Source: Actinoplanes lobatus (GTDB taxonomy: Bacteria > Actinomycetota > Actinomycetes > Mycobacteriales > Micromonosporaceae). Taken from it: a DNA stretch of 64,000 nt. Below are positions 28,129 through 37,010 of the stretch, piece by piece (positions within the stretch are counted from its first letter, which is position 1; each line of letters opens with the position of its first letter). Where the stretch lies: NCBI RefSeq assembly GCF_014205215.1, contig NZ_JACHNC010000001.1, positions 4,035,001-4,099,000 on the forward strand, in the 5' to 3' direction. Below the pieces are notes generated by a model. It was given only the letters and a program-made list of their open reading frames with translations. It did not search any database and was not told the DNA's origin. The position numbers were made by a program, and so were the translations under genes.

Positions 28129-29115
28129 ATGCTGGGCGCGCTGGGCCTGAACCCCGACCACGAAGCCGTCTACTGTGTCCTCGCCGGGCGTACCCAGGCC
28201 AGCCTGGCCGAATTGGCCGAGACTCTGCATGTCCCCACCTTCGCGATCGAGGTCGCGCTCACCCACCTGACCGCGTGCGGCCTGGTCAAATCGACTCTCG
28301 ACGGCGCCTATGCGGCCGCGCCGCCCGCGGTCGCCCTCGGAGCGATGATCAGCGAACGGCAGGCCGAACTGCGCAGCGCCGAGCTGGCCCTGGTCACCCT
28401 TGCCGAGGAGCACCGTAAGGCGATGGCGGACCGCACCATCAGCGAACTGATCGAAGTGATCACCGGTGTCGAGGCGATCCGGCACCGGTTCGCCCAGATA
28501 CAGCACGCCGCTCGGACCCAGGTGCGCAGCTTCGTCACCGCCCCCTTCGTCGCCGTACCGCCCGGCGCCAACCCGGTGGAGTCGCAGATGGTGGCCCAGG
28601 GCGTGCGCTACCGCGTCGCCATCGACCGGTCCGCGCTGGCCGAACCCGGTGTGGCCGCCGAAACCATGGAGTCGCTGCGCCAGGGCGTCGAGGTACGGGT
28701 GGCCGCCTCGCTGCCGATCAAGCTGATGCTGGCCGACAGCGAACTCGCGCTGGTGCCCTTGACCGTCACACCCGGGGAGGACCCGGGCGCGGTCCTGCTG
28801 CACCGATCCGGACTGCTGACCGCGATGGACGCGCTGTTCGAGACCGTGTGGCGGCACGCGCATCCGCTCGACGCGTCGGTGCTCGGCGACCTGACCACGG
28901 CGGACGCCGGGCGTACGGAGGCGGACACCCCCACAGCGCTGGACCGGAAGATCCTGGCACTGCTGCTGGCCGGCCTCACAGACCAGGCGGTGGCCACCCA
29001 GCTCGACCTCTCGCTGCGCACGTTGCAACGCCGCCTGCGTCACCTGATGGACCTGGCCGGAGTCCAGAGCCGGATGCAGCTCGGCTGGTACGCGGCCCGC
29101 CACGACTGGGCCTGA
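28129..29115 (+). CDS. TrmB/LuxR-type transcriptional regulator
   Basis: A 328-residue regulator with an N-terminal TrmB-like winged helix (about residues 5-60, LAELAETLHVPTFAIEVALT). A coiled segment and a sensor region follow, and the C-terminus is a LuxR-type HTH (about residues 265-328) in LDRKILALLLAGLTDQAVAT and LSLRTLQRRLRHLMDLAG. This hybrid type is abundant in actinomycetes, but the ligands are unknown. ATG 28129 has GAGGAG about 10 nt upstream. A terminator separates it from the subtilase gene, so it probably has its own promoter. Two tiny hydrophobic ORFs lie on the opposite strand just downstream. Confidence 0.88.
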   Translation: MLGALGLNPDHEAVYCVLAGRTQASLAELAETLHVPTFAIEVALTHLTACGLVKSTLDGAYAAAPPAVALGAMISERQAELRSAELALVTLAEEHRKAMADRTISELIEVITGVEAIRHRFAQIQHAARTQVRSFVTAPFVAVPPGANPVESQMVAQGVRYRVAIDRSALAEPGVAAETMESLRQGVEVRVAASLPIKLMLADSELALVPLTVTPGEDPGAVLLHRSGLLTAMDALFETVWRHAHPLDASVLGDLTTADAGRTEADTPTALDRKILALLLAGLTDQAVATQLDLSLRTLQRRLRHLMDLAGVQSRMQLGWYAARHDWA

Positions 29116-29127
29116 CAAACCGATCCG

Positions 29128-29214
29128 TCAGGGGGTGTTGTGCGCCAGGACGAACAGCACGACGACCCAGGCCGAGAGCAGGGTGAAACCGAGGGGCGCG
29201 ACGATCTTCTTCAT
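29128..29214 (-). CDS. Putative 28-residue single-span membrane peptide
   Basis: The ORF encodes MKKIVAPLGFTLLSAWVVVL then FVLAHNTP: two lysines, one hydrophobic helix and a short polar tail, a textbook small membrane peptide. ATG 29214 is preceded by GGAAG about 12 nt upstream. It is convergent with the TrmB/LuxR regulator gene. It is too short for routine gene callers. The Lys-Lys start plus ideal transmembrane length argue for coding, but chance cannot be excluded without conservation data. Function unknown; a peptide partner of the neighbouring regulator or protease is only a hypothesis. Confidence 0.5.
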   Translation of the reverse strand: MKKIVAPLGFTLLSAWVVVLFVLAHNTP

Positions 29215-29335
29215 GGTTGAACCGTCTTCCGCTGGTGACTGAGCTACGGACGTAGGTCACTTCGCGGCCGAGAACCACCGCACGCCGGCGGGCCGGCCTC
29301 GACAGGGCCGGTGGCATGCGGGTGGGGATCGAGTG

Positions 29336-29398
29336 TCAGCGGTCAGAAACGCTGACGAGCGTCCCGGCCACGACTAGGAGGATCGCTATCTCGCACAG
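29336..29398 (-). CDS. Possible 20-residue hydrophobic peptide behind a perfect Shine-Dalgarno (CTG start)
   Basis: GGAGGTGATC, fully complementary to the 3' end of 16S rRNA, is followed after one more base by CTG 29398, six nt past the GGAGG core. The frame reads (M)CEIAILLVVAGTLVSVSDR and then TGA. An overlapping GTG at 29396, two bases downstream, would instead give a polar 17-residue peptide (RDSDPPSRGR...). Such a strong ribosome-binding site in a non-coding region demands an explanation; which frame is used is unclear. It lies 122 bp upstream of the 28-residue peptide on the same strand. Confidence 0.3.
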   Translation of the reverse strand: MCEIAILLVVAGTLVSVSDR

Positions 29399-29409
29399 CG
29401 ATCACCTCC
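29377..29409 (-). promoter_or_regulatory. Hairpin that sequesters the perfect Shine-Dalgarno
   Basis: On the minus strand GGAGG(TG)ATCGCT can pair with AGCGATCCTCC: an 11-bp stem with a 2-nt bulge and a 9-nt loop. The stem hides the ribosome-binding site, and the candidate start codons lie at its loop boundary. This is typical of translationally controlled leaders. Confidence 0.45.
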
Positions 29410-29447
29410 ACTACATAGCCGGGCCAGAACCGTGTCGGACTGTACCC

Positions 29448-29464
29448 CTTAACCACAACTTAAG
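29448..29464. promoter_or_regulatory. Direct CTTAA repeats, 11 bp apart
   Basis: CTTAACCACAACTTAAG holds two CTTAA units exactly one helical turn apart. The pattern resembles tandem boxes for OmpR-type response regulators. It lies just upstream of a TACAGT -10-like sequence reading toward the small ORFs, and about 135 bp upstream of fabG. The factor is unknown. Confidence 0.3.
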
Positions 29465-29564
29465 AAAATCGGCGCGGCCCTGAACGGGGTGTAAGTAGGC
29501 GGGACCATCCCTCGGCAGGGGTAGTGCGGGCCGATAGTCTCGCCTTTCAGAGGGATCGTCGTGA

Positions 29565-30302
<738 letters not shown>

Positions 30303-30336
30303 GTTTTTCCGAGACTTTTTCAGGAGAGAAGTAAAA

Positions 30337-31104
30337 GTGTCTGGACTGCTGGCCGGTAAACGGCTGCTCGTCACCGGCGTCATCACCGACGCCTCGATCG
30401 CCTTCTCGGTGGCGAAGCTGGCCCAGGAGGCCGGCGCCACCGTGGTGCTCACCGGCTTCGGCCGGCTCTCGCTGGTCGAGCGGATCGCGAAGCGGCTGCC
30501 CGAGCCGGCCCCCGTCATCGAACTGGACGTCACCAACCAGGAGCAACTGGACGGCCTCGCCGGCAAGGTTCGCGAGCACGTCGACGGACTGGACGGCGTG
30601 GTCCACTCCATCGGCTTCGCCCCGCAGAACGCCCTCGGCGGCGCCTTCCTCGACACCACGTGGGAGGAGGTGTCCCAGGCGCTGCACGTGTCGACGTACT
30701 CGTACAAGTCCCTGGCGACCGCCTGCCTGCCGCTGATGGATCAGGGTGGCTCGATCGTCGGCCTGACCTTCGACGCGACCAAGGCGTACCCGTTGTACGA
30801 CTGGATGGGCGTCGCCAAGGCCGGGCTCGAGTCGGCCTCCCGCTACCTCGCCATGTACCTGGGCAAGCACGGCATCCGCAGCAACATCGTGTCGGCCGGC
30901 CCGCTGCGCACCATGGCGGCCAAGTCGATCCCGGGCTTCAGCGAGTTCGAGGACGCCTGGACCCAGCGGGCGCCGCTCGGCTGGAACCTCACCGACCCGG
31001 AGCCGACCGCCCGCGCGGTGTGCGCCCTGCTGTCCGACTGGTTCCCGGCCACCACCGGTGAGATGGTGCACGTCGACGGGGGTTACCACGCTCTTGCGGC
31101 CTGA
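30337..31104 (+). CDS. inhA: Enoyl-ACP reductase (InhA/FabI type)
   Basis: This 255-residue NADH-dependent reductase catalyses the last step of each fatty-acid elongation cycle. It is of the mycobacterial InhA type: GLLAGKRLLVTGVITDASIA matches the InhA N-terminus. The catalytic Tyr154-x6-Lys161 pair is in YDWMGVAK, equivalent to Tyr158/Lys165 of InhA. GTG 30337 has AGGAGAG seven to twelve bases upstream. Co-transcribed with fabG. Family members are targets of triclosan and activated isoniazid. Confidence 0.96.
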   Translation: MSGLLAGKRLLVTGVITDASIAFSVAKLAQEAGATVVLTGFGRLSLVERIAKRLPEPAPVIELDVTNQEQLDGLAGKVREHVDGLDGVVHSIGFAPQNALGGAFLDTTWEEVSQALHVSTYSYKSLATACLPLMDQGGSIVGLTFDATKAYPLYDWMGVAKAGLESASRYLAMYLGKHGIRSNIVSAGPLRTMAAKSIPGFSEFEDAWTQRAPLGWNLTDPEPTARAVCALLSDWFPATTGEMVHVDGGYHALAA

Positions 31105-31214
31105 GCGACTGCACCGAGCGGCACCCTGCTGAGGGTGCCGCACCAGGCCGCGGGCGAGGGCCAGGAGGGCAGGCCAAAGGCAGGCACTGCGTAACACGGT
31201 GGCAGGATGGGCGC

Positions 31215-32243
31215 GTGGTTTACGACGCGTTCGTCCTGCTCTCCTTCGGCGGGCCCGAGAAGCCCGATGACGTGATGCCGTTCCTGCGCAACGTGGTCCG
31301 CGGGCGCGGCGTCCCGGACGAGCGCCTCGCCGAGGTGTACGAGCACTACATGCACTTCGGCGGGGTGTCCCCGATCAACCAGCAGTGCCGTGACCTGCTC
31401 GCCGCGATCGGGACCGAGTTCGCGGCGCACGACGTGGACCTGCCCACCTACTGGGGCAACCGCAACTGGCAGCCGATGCTGGCCGACACCGTGGCGCGGA
31501 TGCGCGACGACGGGGTCGAGCATGCGCTCGGATTCGCCACCAGCGCGTACGGCGGGTATTCGTCCTGCCGGCAGTACTGGGAGGACATCGACGCGGCCCG
31601 GGCGCACGTCGGGCCGGGCGCCCCACGGATCTCCAAGCTGCGGCAGTTCCACGACCATCCCGGTTTCGTGAATCCGCACGTGTCCGCCGTACGGGAAGCC
31701 TTGGAGGAGCTGGAACCGGACCGCCGGGCCTCCACCCGCCTGGTCTTCACGGCCCACTCCGTGCCGGTCGGCATGGCCCGGACGGCCGGGCCCGACGGCG
31801 GGCGGTACACCGCCCAACTGGAGGAGACCGCCCGGCTGGTGCACGCCGCGGCCGCCGCCGACCTGGGCTACGACCTGGTGTGGCAGAGCCGCTCCGGCCC
31901 GCCGCACATCCCCTGGCTGGAACCGGACATCAACGACCACCTCGCGCTGCTCGCCGAGAAGGGTGCGACCGACGTGGTGGTCAGCCCGATCGGGTTCGTC
32001 TCCGACCATCTAGAGGTCATCTGGGACCTCGACAACGAGGCGAAGGAGACCGCGGCCAGGCTCGGTCTCGGCTATTCCCGGGCGGCGACGCCCGGCGTTC
32101 ATCCCGAGTTCGTCGCAATGGTGCGGCAACTCGTCCAGGAGCGGACTGATGATCAGAATCGGCCGGCGCTCGGTACGCTGCCGACCTGGGACGTCTGCCC
32201 CGCGGACTGCTGCCCTCCACCCGCGCGACGAAAGGCACCCTGA
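31215..32243 (+). CDS. hemH: Ferrochelatase (coproporphyrin ferrochelatase type)
   Basis: The 342-residue enzyme inserts Fe2+ into a porphyrin. In actinobacteria the substrate is coproporphyrin III. The active-site His181 (FTAHSVP) and Glu267 (SDHLEVIWDLD) are present. The C-terminal Cys cluster CPADCC, together with an internal Cys (SSCRQYW), could bind the 2Fe-2S cluster known in actinobacterial members. GTG start. It follows inhA after 110 bp. Its stop overlaps the next ATG by one base (TGATG). Confidence 0.95.
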   Translation: MVYDAFVLLSFGGPEKPDDVMPFLRNVVRGRGVPDERLAEVYEHYMHFGGVSPINQQCRDLLAAIGTEFAAHDVDLPTYWGNRNWQPMLADTVARMRDDGVEHALGFATSAYGGYSSCRQYWEDIDAARAHVGPGAPRISKLRQFHDHPGFVNPHVSAVREALEELEPDRRASTRLVFTAHSVPVGMARTAGPDGGRYTAQLEETARLVHAAAAADLGYDLVWQSRSGPPHIPWLEPDINDHLALLAEKGATDVVVSPIGFVSDHLEVIWDLDNEAKETAARLGLGYSRAATPGVHPEFVAMVRQLVQERTDDQNRPALGTLPTWDVCPADCCPPPARRKAP

Positions 32244-33022
32244 TGAAGGAGCGTAAGGCGATCGAGAGCTGGCTCACCGATATGGACGGTGTCCTCGTCC
32301 ACGAGGGTGAGCCGGTGCCGGGCGCGCCCGAGTTCGTCAACCGGATGAAGGCGAGCGGCAAGCCGTTCCTCATCCTCACCAACAACTCCATCTACACGCC
32401 CCGCGACCTCCAGGCCCGGCTCTACCGGATGGGCTTCGACGTCGACGAGTCCTCGATCTGGACGGCCGCGCTGGCCACCGCCCAGTTCCTCGCCGACCAG
32501 CGGCCCGGCGGCACCGCGTACGTGATCGGCGAGGCCGGCCTGACCACCGCCATGCACGCGGCCGGCTACATCCTCACCGAGTTCGAGCCCGACTACGTGG
32601 TGCTCGGCGAGACCCGCACCTACAGTTTCGAGGCGATCACCAAGGCGATCCGGCTGATCAGCGCCGGCTCCCGGTTCATCTGCACGAACCCGGACGCCAC
32701 CGGCCCGTCGAACGAGGGCCTGCTCCCGGCCGCCGGATCGGTCGCCGCGATGATCTCCAAGGCGACCGGTGTGAAGCCGTACTTCGTCGGCAAGCCGAAC
32801 CCGATGATGATGCGGTCGGCGCTCAACGCGATCGGCGCGCACAGCGAGACCACCGCGATGATCGGCGACCGGATGGACACCGACGTGCTGTGCGGTCTCG
32901 AGGCCGGGCTGGAGACGATCCTGGTGCTCACCGGGATCAGCAGCCGGATGGAGAGCGAGACGTACCCGTACCGGCCGTCCCGGATCATCAACTCGGTCGC
33001 CGACCTGATCGACGAGATTTGA
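32243..33022 (+). CDS. HAD-IIA (NagD-like) sugar phosphatase
   Basis: A 259-residue HAD hydrolase with a C2 cap. The nucleophile motif is TDMDGVL at residues 12-18, motif II is LTNNS, motif III has Lys in FVGKPNP and motif IV is MIGDRMDTD. Family members dephosphorylate sugar or nucleotide phosphates. The substrate is unknown. Translationally coupled to hemH by a 1-bp overlap and followed at once by a Nudix gene, which could suggest a nucleotide clean-up pair (inference). Confidence 0.92.
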   Translation: MKERKAIESWLTDMDGVLVHEGEPVPGAPEFVNRMKASGKPFLILTNNSIYTPRDLQARLYRMGFDVDESSIWTAALATAQFLADQRPGGTAYVIGEAGLTTAMHAAGYILTEFEPDYVVLGETRTYSFEAITKAIRLISAGSRFICTNPDATGPSNEGLLPAAGSVAAMISKATGVKPYFVGKPNPMMMRSALNAIGAHSETTAMIGDRMDTDVLCGLEAGLETILVLTGISSRMESETYPYRPSRIINSVADLIDEI

Positions 33023-33024
33023 GC

Positions 33025-33417
33025 GTGGTCGAGGCGGCGGCCTGGGTGTGTGTCCGCGAACGCCGGGTCCTCGTGGTCCGGGCCACCGGGTCGGACGCCT
33101 TCTACCTGCCCGGCGGCAAACCCGAGCCGGGGGAGTCCGACGCCGGCGCGGCCGCCCGCGAGGTGTCCGAGGAGGTCGGGATCAACGTCGACCCGGCCGG
33201 GCTGCGGCACTTCACCACCATCGACGCGCCCGCCCACAACCGGCCGCCGGGCACCCGTGTGCGCCTCGTGTGTTTCACGAGCGACGAGCCCGGCGAGCCG
33301 GAGGCGGCCAACGAGATCGCCGAGATCGGCTGGTTCACGTCGGCCGACGCCGGGCGGTGCGCGCCCGCGATCAGGATGGTCCTGGACGAGCTAGTCGGCG
33401 CGGACCTGATCGACTGA
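33025..33417 (+). CDS. Nudix hydrolase
   Basis: The 130-residue protein has a full Nudix box GGKPEPGESDAGAAAREVSE followed by EVGI, matching G-x5-E-x7-REUXEEXGU. It is expected to hydrolyse a nucleoside diphosphate-linked substrate, perhaps an oxidised nucleotide. GTG 33025 is preferred; a TTG at 33019 overlapping the upstream stop is an alternative. The last 27 bp overlap a second, convergent Nudix gene. Confidence 0.9.
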   Translation: MVEAAAWVCVRERRVLVVRATGSDAFYLPGGKPEPGESDAGAAAREVSEEVGINVDPAGLRHFTTIDAPAHNRPPGTRVRLVCFTSDEPGEPEAANEIAEIGWFTSADAGRCAPAIRMVLDELVGADLID

Positions 33418-33921
33418 GCGGGCGTGCTCGGTGAAGAACCGGGTGGCGATCGCGGTGTGGATGCCGAAACCGAGCTCGGTCGGCCCGTAGAGCACCTCCC
33501 GCCGGACCGTCTCCTCGGTGTCCGGCTCCGGCGGCAGGTCGGCCGGGCTGCGCATCGCCGGCAGCAGACCGAAGATGAGGACCGTGCCGTCGGGGGCACT
33601 GACCGTGTCGTACAGCCGGACGTAGCCCGGATCGGCCACCACCCCGGTCTCCTCGAACAGCTCCCGCACCGCGGCGGCCTGCCAGGTCTCGCCCACGTCG
33701 ATGAAACCGCCCGGCAGTGCGAGCCGCCCGCGCGCCGGCGCGATCCCGCGGCGGACCGCCAGCAGGCCGGCGCCGACCGGCTGGACCGCCACCGCCACCG
33801 GGGTCGGGTTGAGATAGCTGACCTCGCCGCACGCCATGCACCGGCGCGGCCACGGCTGACCGGCGGTGAACCGGGCGCCGCAGAAACTGCAGTGCGCGTG
33901 CCGGTCGAGGGCCGGGCTCAC
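33391..33921 (-). CDS. Nudix hydrolase with N-terminal zinc ribbon
   Basis: A 176-residue protein. A zinc ribbon (CSFCGARF, then CMACGEVSYLNP) precedes the Nudix fold with the box GGFIDVGETWQAAAVRELFE and ETGV. The layout resembles NudC/ADP-ribose pyrophosphatase-like proteins, though shorter than NudC. The likely substrate is ADP-ribose or another nucleotide sugar (inference). The GTG start overlaps the upstream gene stop by 4 bp. Convergent overlap with the plus-strand Nudix gene. Confidence 0.9.
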   Translation of the reverse strand: MSPALDRHAHCSFCGARFTAGQPWPRRCMACGEVSYLNPTPVAVAVQPVGAGLLAVRRGIAPARGRLALPGGFIDVGETWQAAAVRELFEETGVVADPGYVRLYDTVSAPDGTVLIFGLLPAMRSPADLPPEPDTEETVRREVLYGPTELGFGIHTAIATRFFTEHARSVDQVRAD

Positions 33922-34700
33922 GGGCGCAACGGGGAGTTGCAGGCCGCCACCAGGGCCTGGCGGCAGGCGGCGGTCAGCGGGCGCAGCGCCTCGTCGCGCT
34001 GCTGGGCCTCGTAACCGTTCACAGCGCCGCCCGGCGCGGTCGTCTCGGCGAGGGTGAGCACCTGGTCCAGGACGCTGGCCCGGGCGAACAGCCGTCGCGA
34101 GCGCGGGTCGAACCCGAGTGGCAGGGTCTCGGTGCTCTCCGGCCGGCGCAGCGCCTGGAGAGCGCCGGCCAGCTCCGGTTTCCACTGCGCCACGTCGAGC
34201 CGGGTCAGCCGGGCGGTGGCCTCGCCGAGCGCGGCGGTCAGCTCCGCCTCGGCCTCGGCGGCGCCCATCTGGAAGACCTGCCGGTGCTCGGGCGCCTCGT
34301 GGACCCGCCACAGCACGGTGGAGAACTCCACGCCGGAGCCGGACGTGTGCCGCCGCACCTCGGGCACCACACCGAACGACGGCGTCATCACCGCCTCGCC
34401 GGCCAGCAGCGCCGCCCCGGTCAGCTCGCCCGGGCCGGGCAGGCCGCGCGGGTCACCGGGCACCGGCAGCACCAGGCGGATCTCGTCGGGGTGCAGCTTC
34501 GCGAAGATCGGCAGGCCCTGGGGGAGCGGGACGTCGGTCCAGGTGCCGGGGGCGTCGGCGACGAGGTGCTCCTCGTCCGCGGCGATCTCGTCGGCCAGCT
34601 CGTCGAACGGGACGAGGCCGGCGCGCCAGGCGCGCACCCAGGCCACGAACCTGGTGGACCGGCGTGCGGTACGGGTGGCCGCATCGGCTGCGGGTGACAT
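33918..34700 (-). CDS. Conserved actinobacterial protein of unknown function
   Basis: A 260-residue soluble protein that I do not recognise as an enzyme. It begins with a helical segment (FVAWVRAWRAGLVPFDELAD). A beta-rich middle (GLPIFAKLHPDEIRLVLPVP) and helical C-terminal half follow. Codon bias is typical of real genes here. Its stop overlaps the zinc-ribbon Nudix start by 4 bp, so the two are probably coupled and may act together. Confidence 0.7.
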   Translation of the reverse strand: MSPAADAATRTARRSTRFVAWVRAWRAGLVPFDELADEIAADEEHLVADAPGTWTDVPLPQGLPIFAKLHPDEIRLVLPVPGDPRGLPGPGELTGAALLAGEAVMTPSFGVVPEVRRHTSGSGVEFSTVLWRVHEAPEHRQVFQMGAAEAEAELTAALGEATARLTRLDVAQWKPELAGALQALRRPESTETLPLGFDPRSRRLFARASVLDQVLTLAETTAPGGAVNGYEAQQRDEALRPLTAACRQALVAACNSPLRP

Positions 34701-34781
34701 GCGAGCAAGGGTACGTGCCGGTGCGGAGAGTTGTCTCGGCTCGGAGCGTCACCGCCGGTGTGTCCGTGATCGCGCGTTACC

Positions 34782-35597
34782 GTGCGGGACATGTATGGGG
34801 AGGATGTGCTGGCGGGCGACTGGCGCCGCCGGAAGGTGACACCGGAGGTGGAGGCCGAACCGGATCTGGTGGTCGAGGACGCCGACTCCGGGTTCTGCGG
34901 CGCGGTCGTCGGGTTCGAGCTGGGCGCCGTCGTCCTGGAGGACCGGAACGGCAGGCGCCGCAACTTCCCGCTCGCCCCGGCCGCGTTTCTGCTGGACGGC
35001 CGTCCGGTCACACTGGTCCGCCCGTCCGCGGTCAGGGCGCCGGCGCAGCGCCGGGTCACCGCGTCCGGGTCGGTCGCCGTCGACGGCGTGCAGGCCCAGG
35101 TGGCGAAGGCCAGCCGGATCTGGGTGGAGGGCATCCACGACGCCGCCCTGGTGGAGCGGATCTGGGGCGACGACCTGCGGATCGAGGGCATCGTCGTGGA
35201 GCCGCTGGACGGCATCGACGACCTGGCCGGCGCGGTCGCCGCGTTCCGGCCCGGACCGTCGCGCCGGCTCGGCGTACTGGTCGATCATCTCGTCCCGGGG
35301 TCCAAGGAGAGCCGGATCGTGGCCCGGGTGACCGACCCGAACGTGCTCGTCACGGGTCACCCCTACGTGGACATCTGGCAGGCGGTCCGGCCCGAACGGG
35401 TGGGCCTGCGCGCCTGGCCGGTGATCCCGCCGGGCCGTCCGTGGAAGGAGGGCGTCTGCGCGGCCGTCGGCATCCGTGAGCCGGCCGACATGTGGCGCCG
35501 CGTCCTCGCCTCGGTCAGCTCCTACAAGGACGTCGAGACGCCCCTGATCAACTCGATGGAGCGGCTCATCGACTTCGTCACGGTTCTCGAGGGCTGA
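34782..35597 (+). CDS. DUF3097 family protein (TOPRIM-like motif)
   Basis: The 271-residue protein matches the actinobacterial DUF3097 family. The segment IWVEGIHDAALVERIWGDDL followed by PLDGIDDL looks like a TOPRIM core: an invariant Glu after a strand and a D-x-x-D after the next. This suggests a metal-dependent nucleic-acid or nucleotide role (inference). It has no membrane segment. GTG 34782 and ATG 34791 are both plausible starts. It is convergent with the MocR regulator gene, 3 bp between stops. Confidence 0.85.
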   Translation: MRDMYGEDVLAGDWRRRKVTPEVEAEPDLVVEDADSGFCGAVVGFELGAVVLEDRNGRRRNFPLAPAAFLLDGRPVTLVRPSAVRAPAQRRVTASGSVAVDGVQAQVAKASRIWVEGIHDAALVERIWGDDLRIEGIVVEPLDGIDDLAGAVAAFRPGPSRRLGVLVDHLVPGSKESRIVARVTDPNVLVTGHPYVDIWQAVRPERVGLRAWPVIPPGRPWKEGVCAAVGIREPADMWRRVLASVSSYKDVETPLINSMERLIDFVTVLEG

Positions 35598-35600
35598 GCC

Positions 35601-37010
35601 CTATTTGAGAACGCGGCCGATGCGGGCGGCGGCCTCGGCGAGGCGGTCCGGCGGGTGGGCGGCATAGCCGATCACCAGGCCGGGCGGTCCGGTCCGGCGC
35701 CGGTGCCAGGTCAGAGGCTGCACCAGTACGCCGGTGGCCGCGACCCGCCCGGCCACCTCCACGTCGTCGGCCGTCCCCGGCAGCAGCACGAGCAGATGCA
35801 GCCCGGCCGCCACCCCGGCCACCCGCAACCCCGGCAGATGCTCGCGCAACCCGGCCAGCAGCGCGTCCCGCCGTGCCCGCTGGCGGGCCCGGACCGCCCG
35901 CAGATGCCGCTCGTAGTCGCCGGACGCCAGCAACTCGGCCAGCACCAGCTGGGGCAGGGCCGGATTGCCCAGATCGCTGGCGTGCTTGGCGGCGAGCAGC
36001 TCGGCCTGCATCGGGCGCGGCGCGATCAGCCAGCCCATCCGCATCGCCGGCGCCAGCGACTTGGAGACACTGCCGAGGTACGCCACCCGCTCCGGCATCG
36101 ACCCCTGCAACGCGGCGACCGGCGCCCGGTCGTACCGGTGCTCGGCGTCGTAGTCGTCCTCGACCACCAGGTTGCCGGCGGACGCCCAGGCCAGCAGCTC
36201 CCGGCGACGGTCCGGGGCCAGCACCACCCCGGTCGGGAACTGGTGCGCCGGCGTCAGCACGGCCGCACGGACGCCGGACGCGGCCAGATCGCCGATCCGC
36301 ATCCCGTCCGCGTCGACCGGCACCCCCACCTGCGCCATGCCCCAGAACGCCATCTGGTCGGCGGCGCCCCGCGACCCCGGGTCCTCGACCGCGACCGTCG
36401 TGACACCCCGGGCCTTGAGGACGTGCGCGACCAGGGCGAGCCCTTGCGCCACGCCCGCGGTGACCACCACGTCGTCCGCTTCGGAGCGCACCCCACGCGT
36501 ACGGGTGAGCCAGGCGACCAGTGCCGCTCGCAGCCGGGGCGTGCCGCCCGGGTCGCCGTAGCCGAGGTCCGCGGCCGTGACCCGGTCCAGCACCGCGCGC
36601 TCGGCCCGCAGCCAGGCCGCCCGCGGGAACGCCGACAGATCCGGCACACCCGGCGACAGATCCAGGTCGATGTCGTCCGGGGCGTAGACCGGCAGCCGCA
36701 GCTCGTCCAGGGTCCGCCGGCGGTCCTCGGCCGGCCGTGACCCCAGCGCCGTGCCGCGCCCGGTGACGACCGTGCCCGACCCGGTCCGCGCCCCGGCCAG
36801 CCCCTCGTCGGCCAGCCGCTGGTAGGCCTGCACCACCACACCCCGGGAGACGCCGAGCTCCCCGGCGAGCAGACGGGTGGCCGGCAGCCGGGCGCCCGGC
36901 GCCAGCCGCCCGGCCGTGATCGCCGCCCGCAGCCCCTCGGTCAGCCAGGCGGTCAGCCCCTTGGCCGGCGCTTCCCCGGCCCGCAGCTGGAGAAAGTCCG
37001 ATCCGGAAAT
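35601..37010 (-). CDS. MocR/GntR-type PLP-dependent regulator, start problematic
   Basis: MocR fusion of a GntR winged helix (RLPATRLLAGELGVSRGVVV and QAYQRLADEGL) with a type-I aminotransferase domain; the PLP lysine is in YLGSVSKSLAPAMRMGW. The first standard start in frame is GTG 36839, which would cut the winged helix in half. Upstream, the same frame stays coding (SDFLQLRAGEAPAKGLTAWL) to a TGA just before 37010, with no ATG/GTG/TTG. The boundary given assumes the ATT at 37010 behind AGGTGG. Alternatively ATG 37023 (MRWTNFR) reaches this frame through a one-base frameshift near 37002. Such regulators often control adjacent transporters; the EamA gene is divergent. Confidence 0.75.
   Translation of the reverse strand: MSGSDFLQLRAGEAPAKGLTAWLTEGLRAAITAGRLAPGARLPATRLLAGELGVSRGVVVQAYQRLADEGLAGARTGSGTVVTGRGTALGSRPAEDRRRTLDELRLPVYAPDDIDLDLSPGVPDLSAFPRAAWLRAERAVLDRVTAADLGYGDPGGTPRLRAALVAWLTRTRGVRSEADDVVVTAGVAQGLALVAHVLKARGVTTVAVEDPGSRGAADQMAFWGMAQVGVPVDADGMRIGDLAASGVRAAVLTPAHQFPTGVVLAPDRRRELLAWASAGNLVVEDDYDAEHRYDRAPVAALQGSMPERVAYLGSVSKSLAPAMRMGWLIAPRPMQAELLAAKHASDLGNPALPQLVLAELLASGDYERHLRAVRARQRARRDALLAGLREHLPGLRVAGVAAGLHLLVLLPGTADDVEVAGRVAATGVLVQPLTWHRRRTGPPGLVIGYAAHPPDRLAEAAARIGRVLK

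Noticed and set aside
29377..29409. Fragment of a 16S rRNA 3' end (GATCACCTCC on plus strand)
   Set aside because: Only ten bases match and the flanks do not; it is better read as a Shine-Dalgarno on the minus strand.
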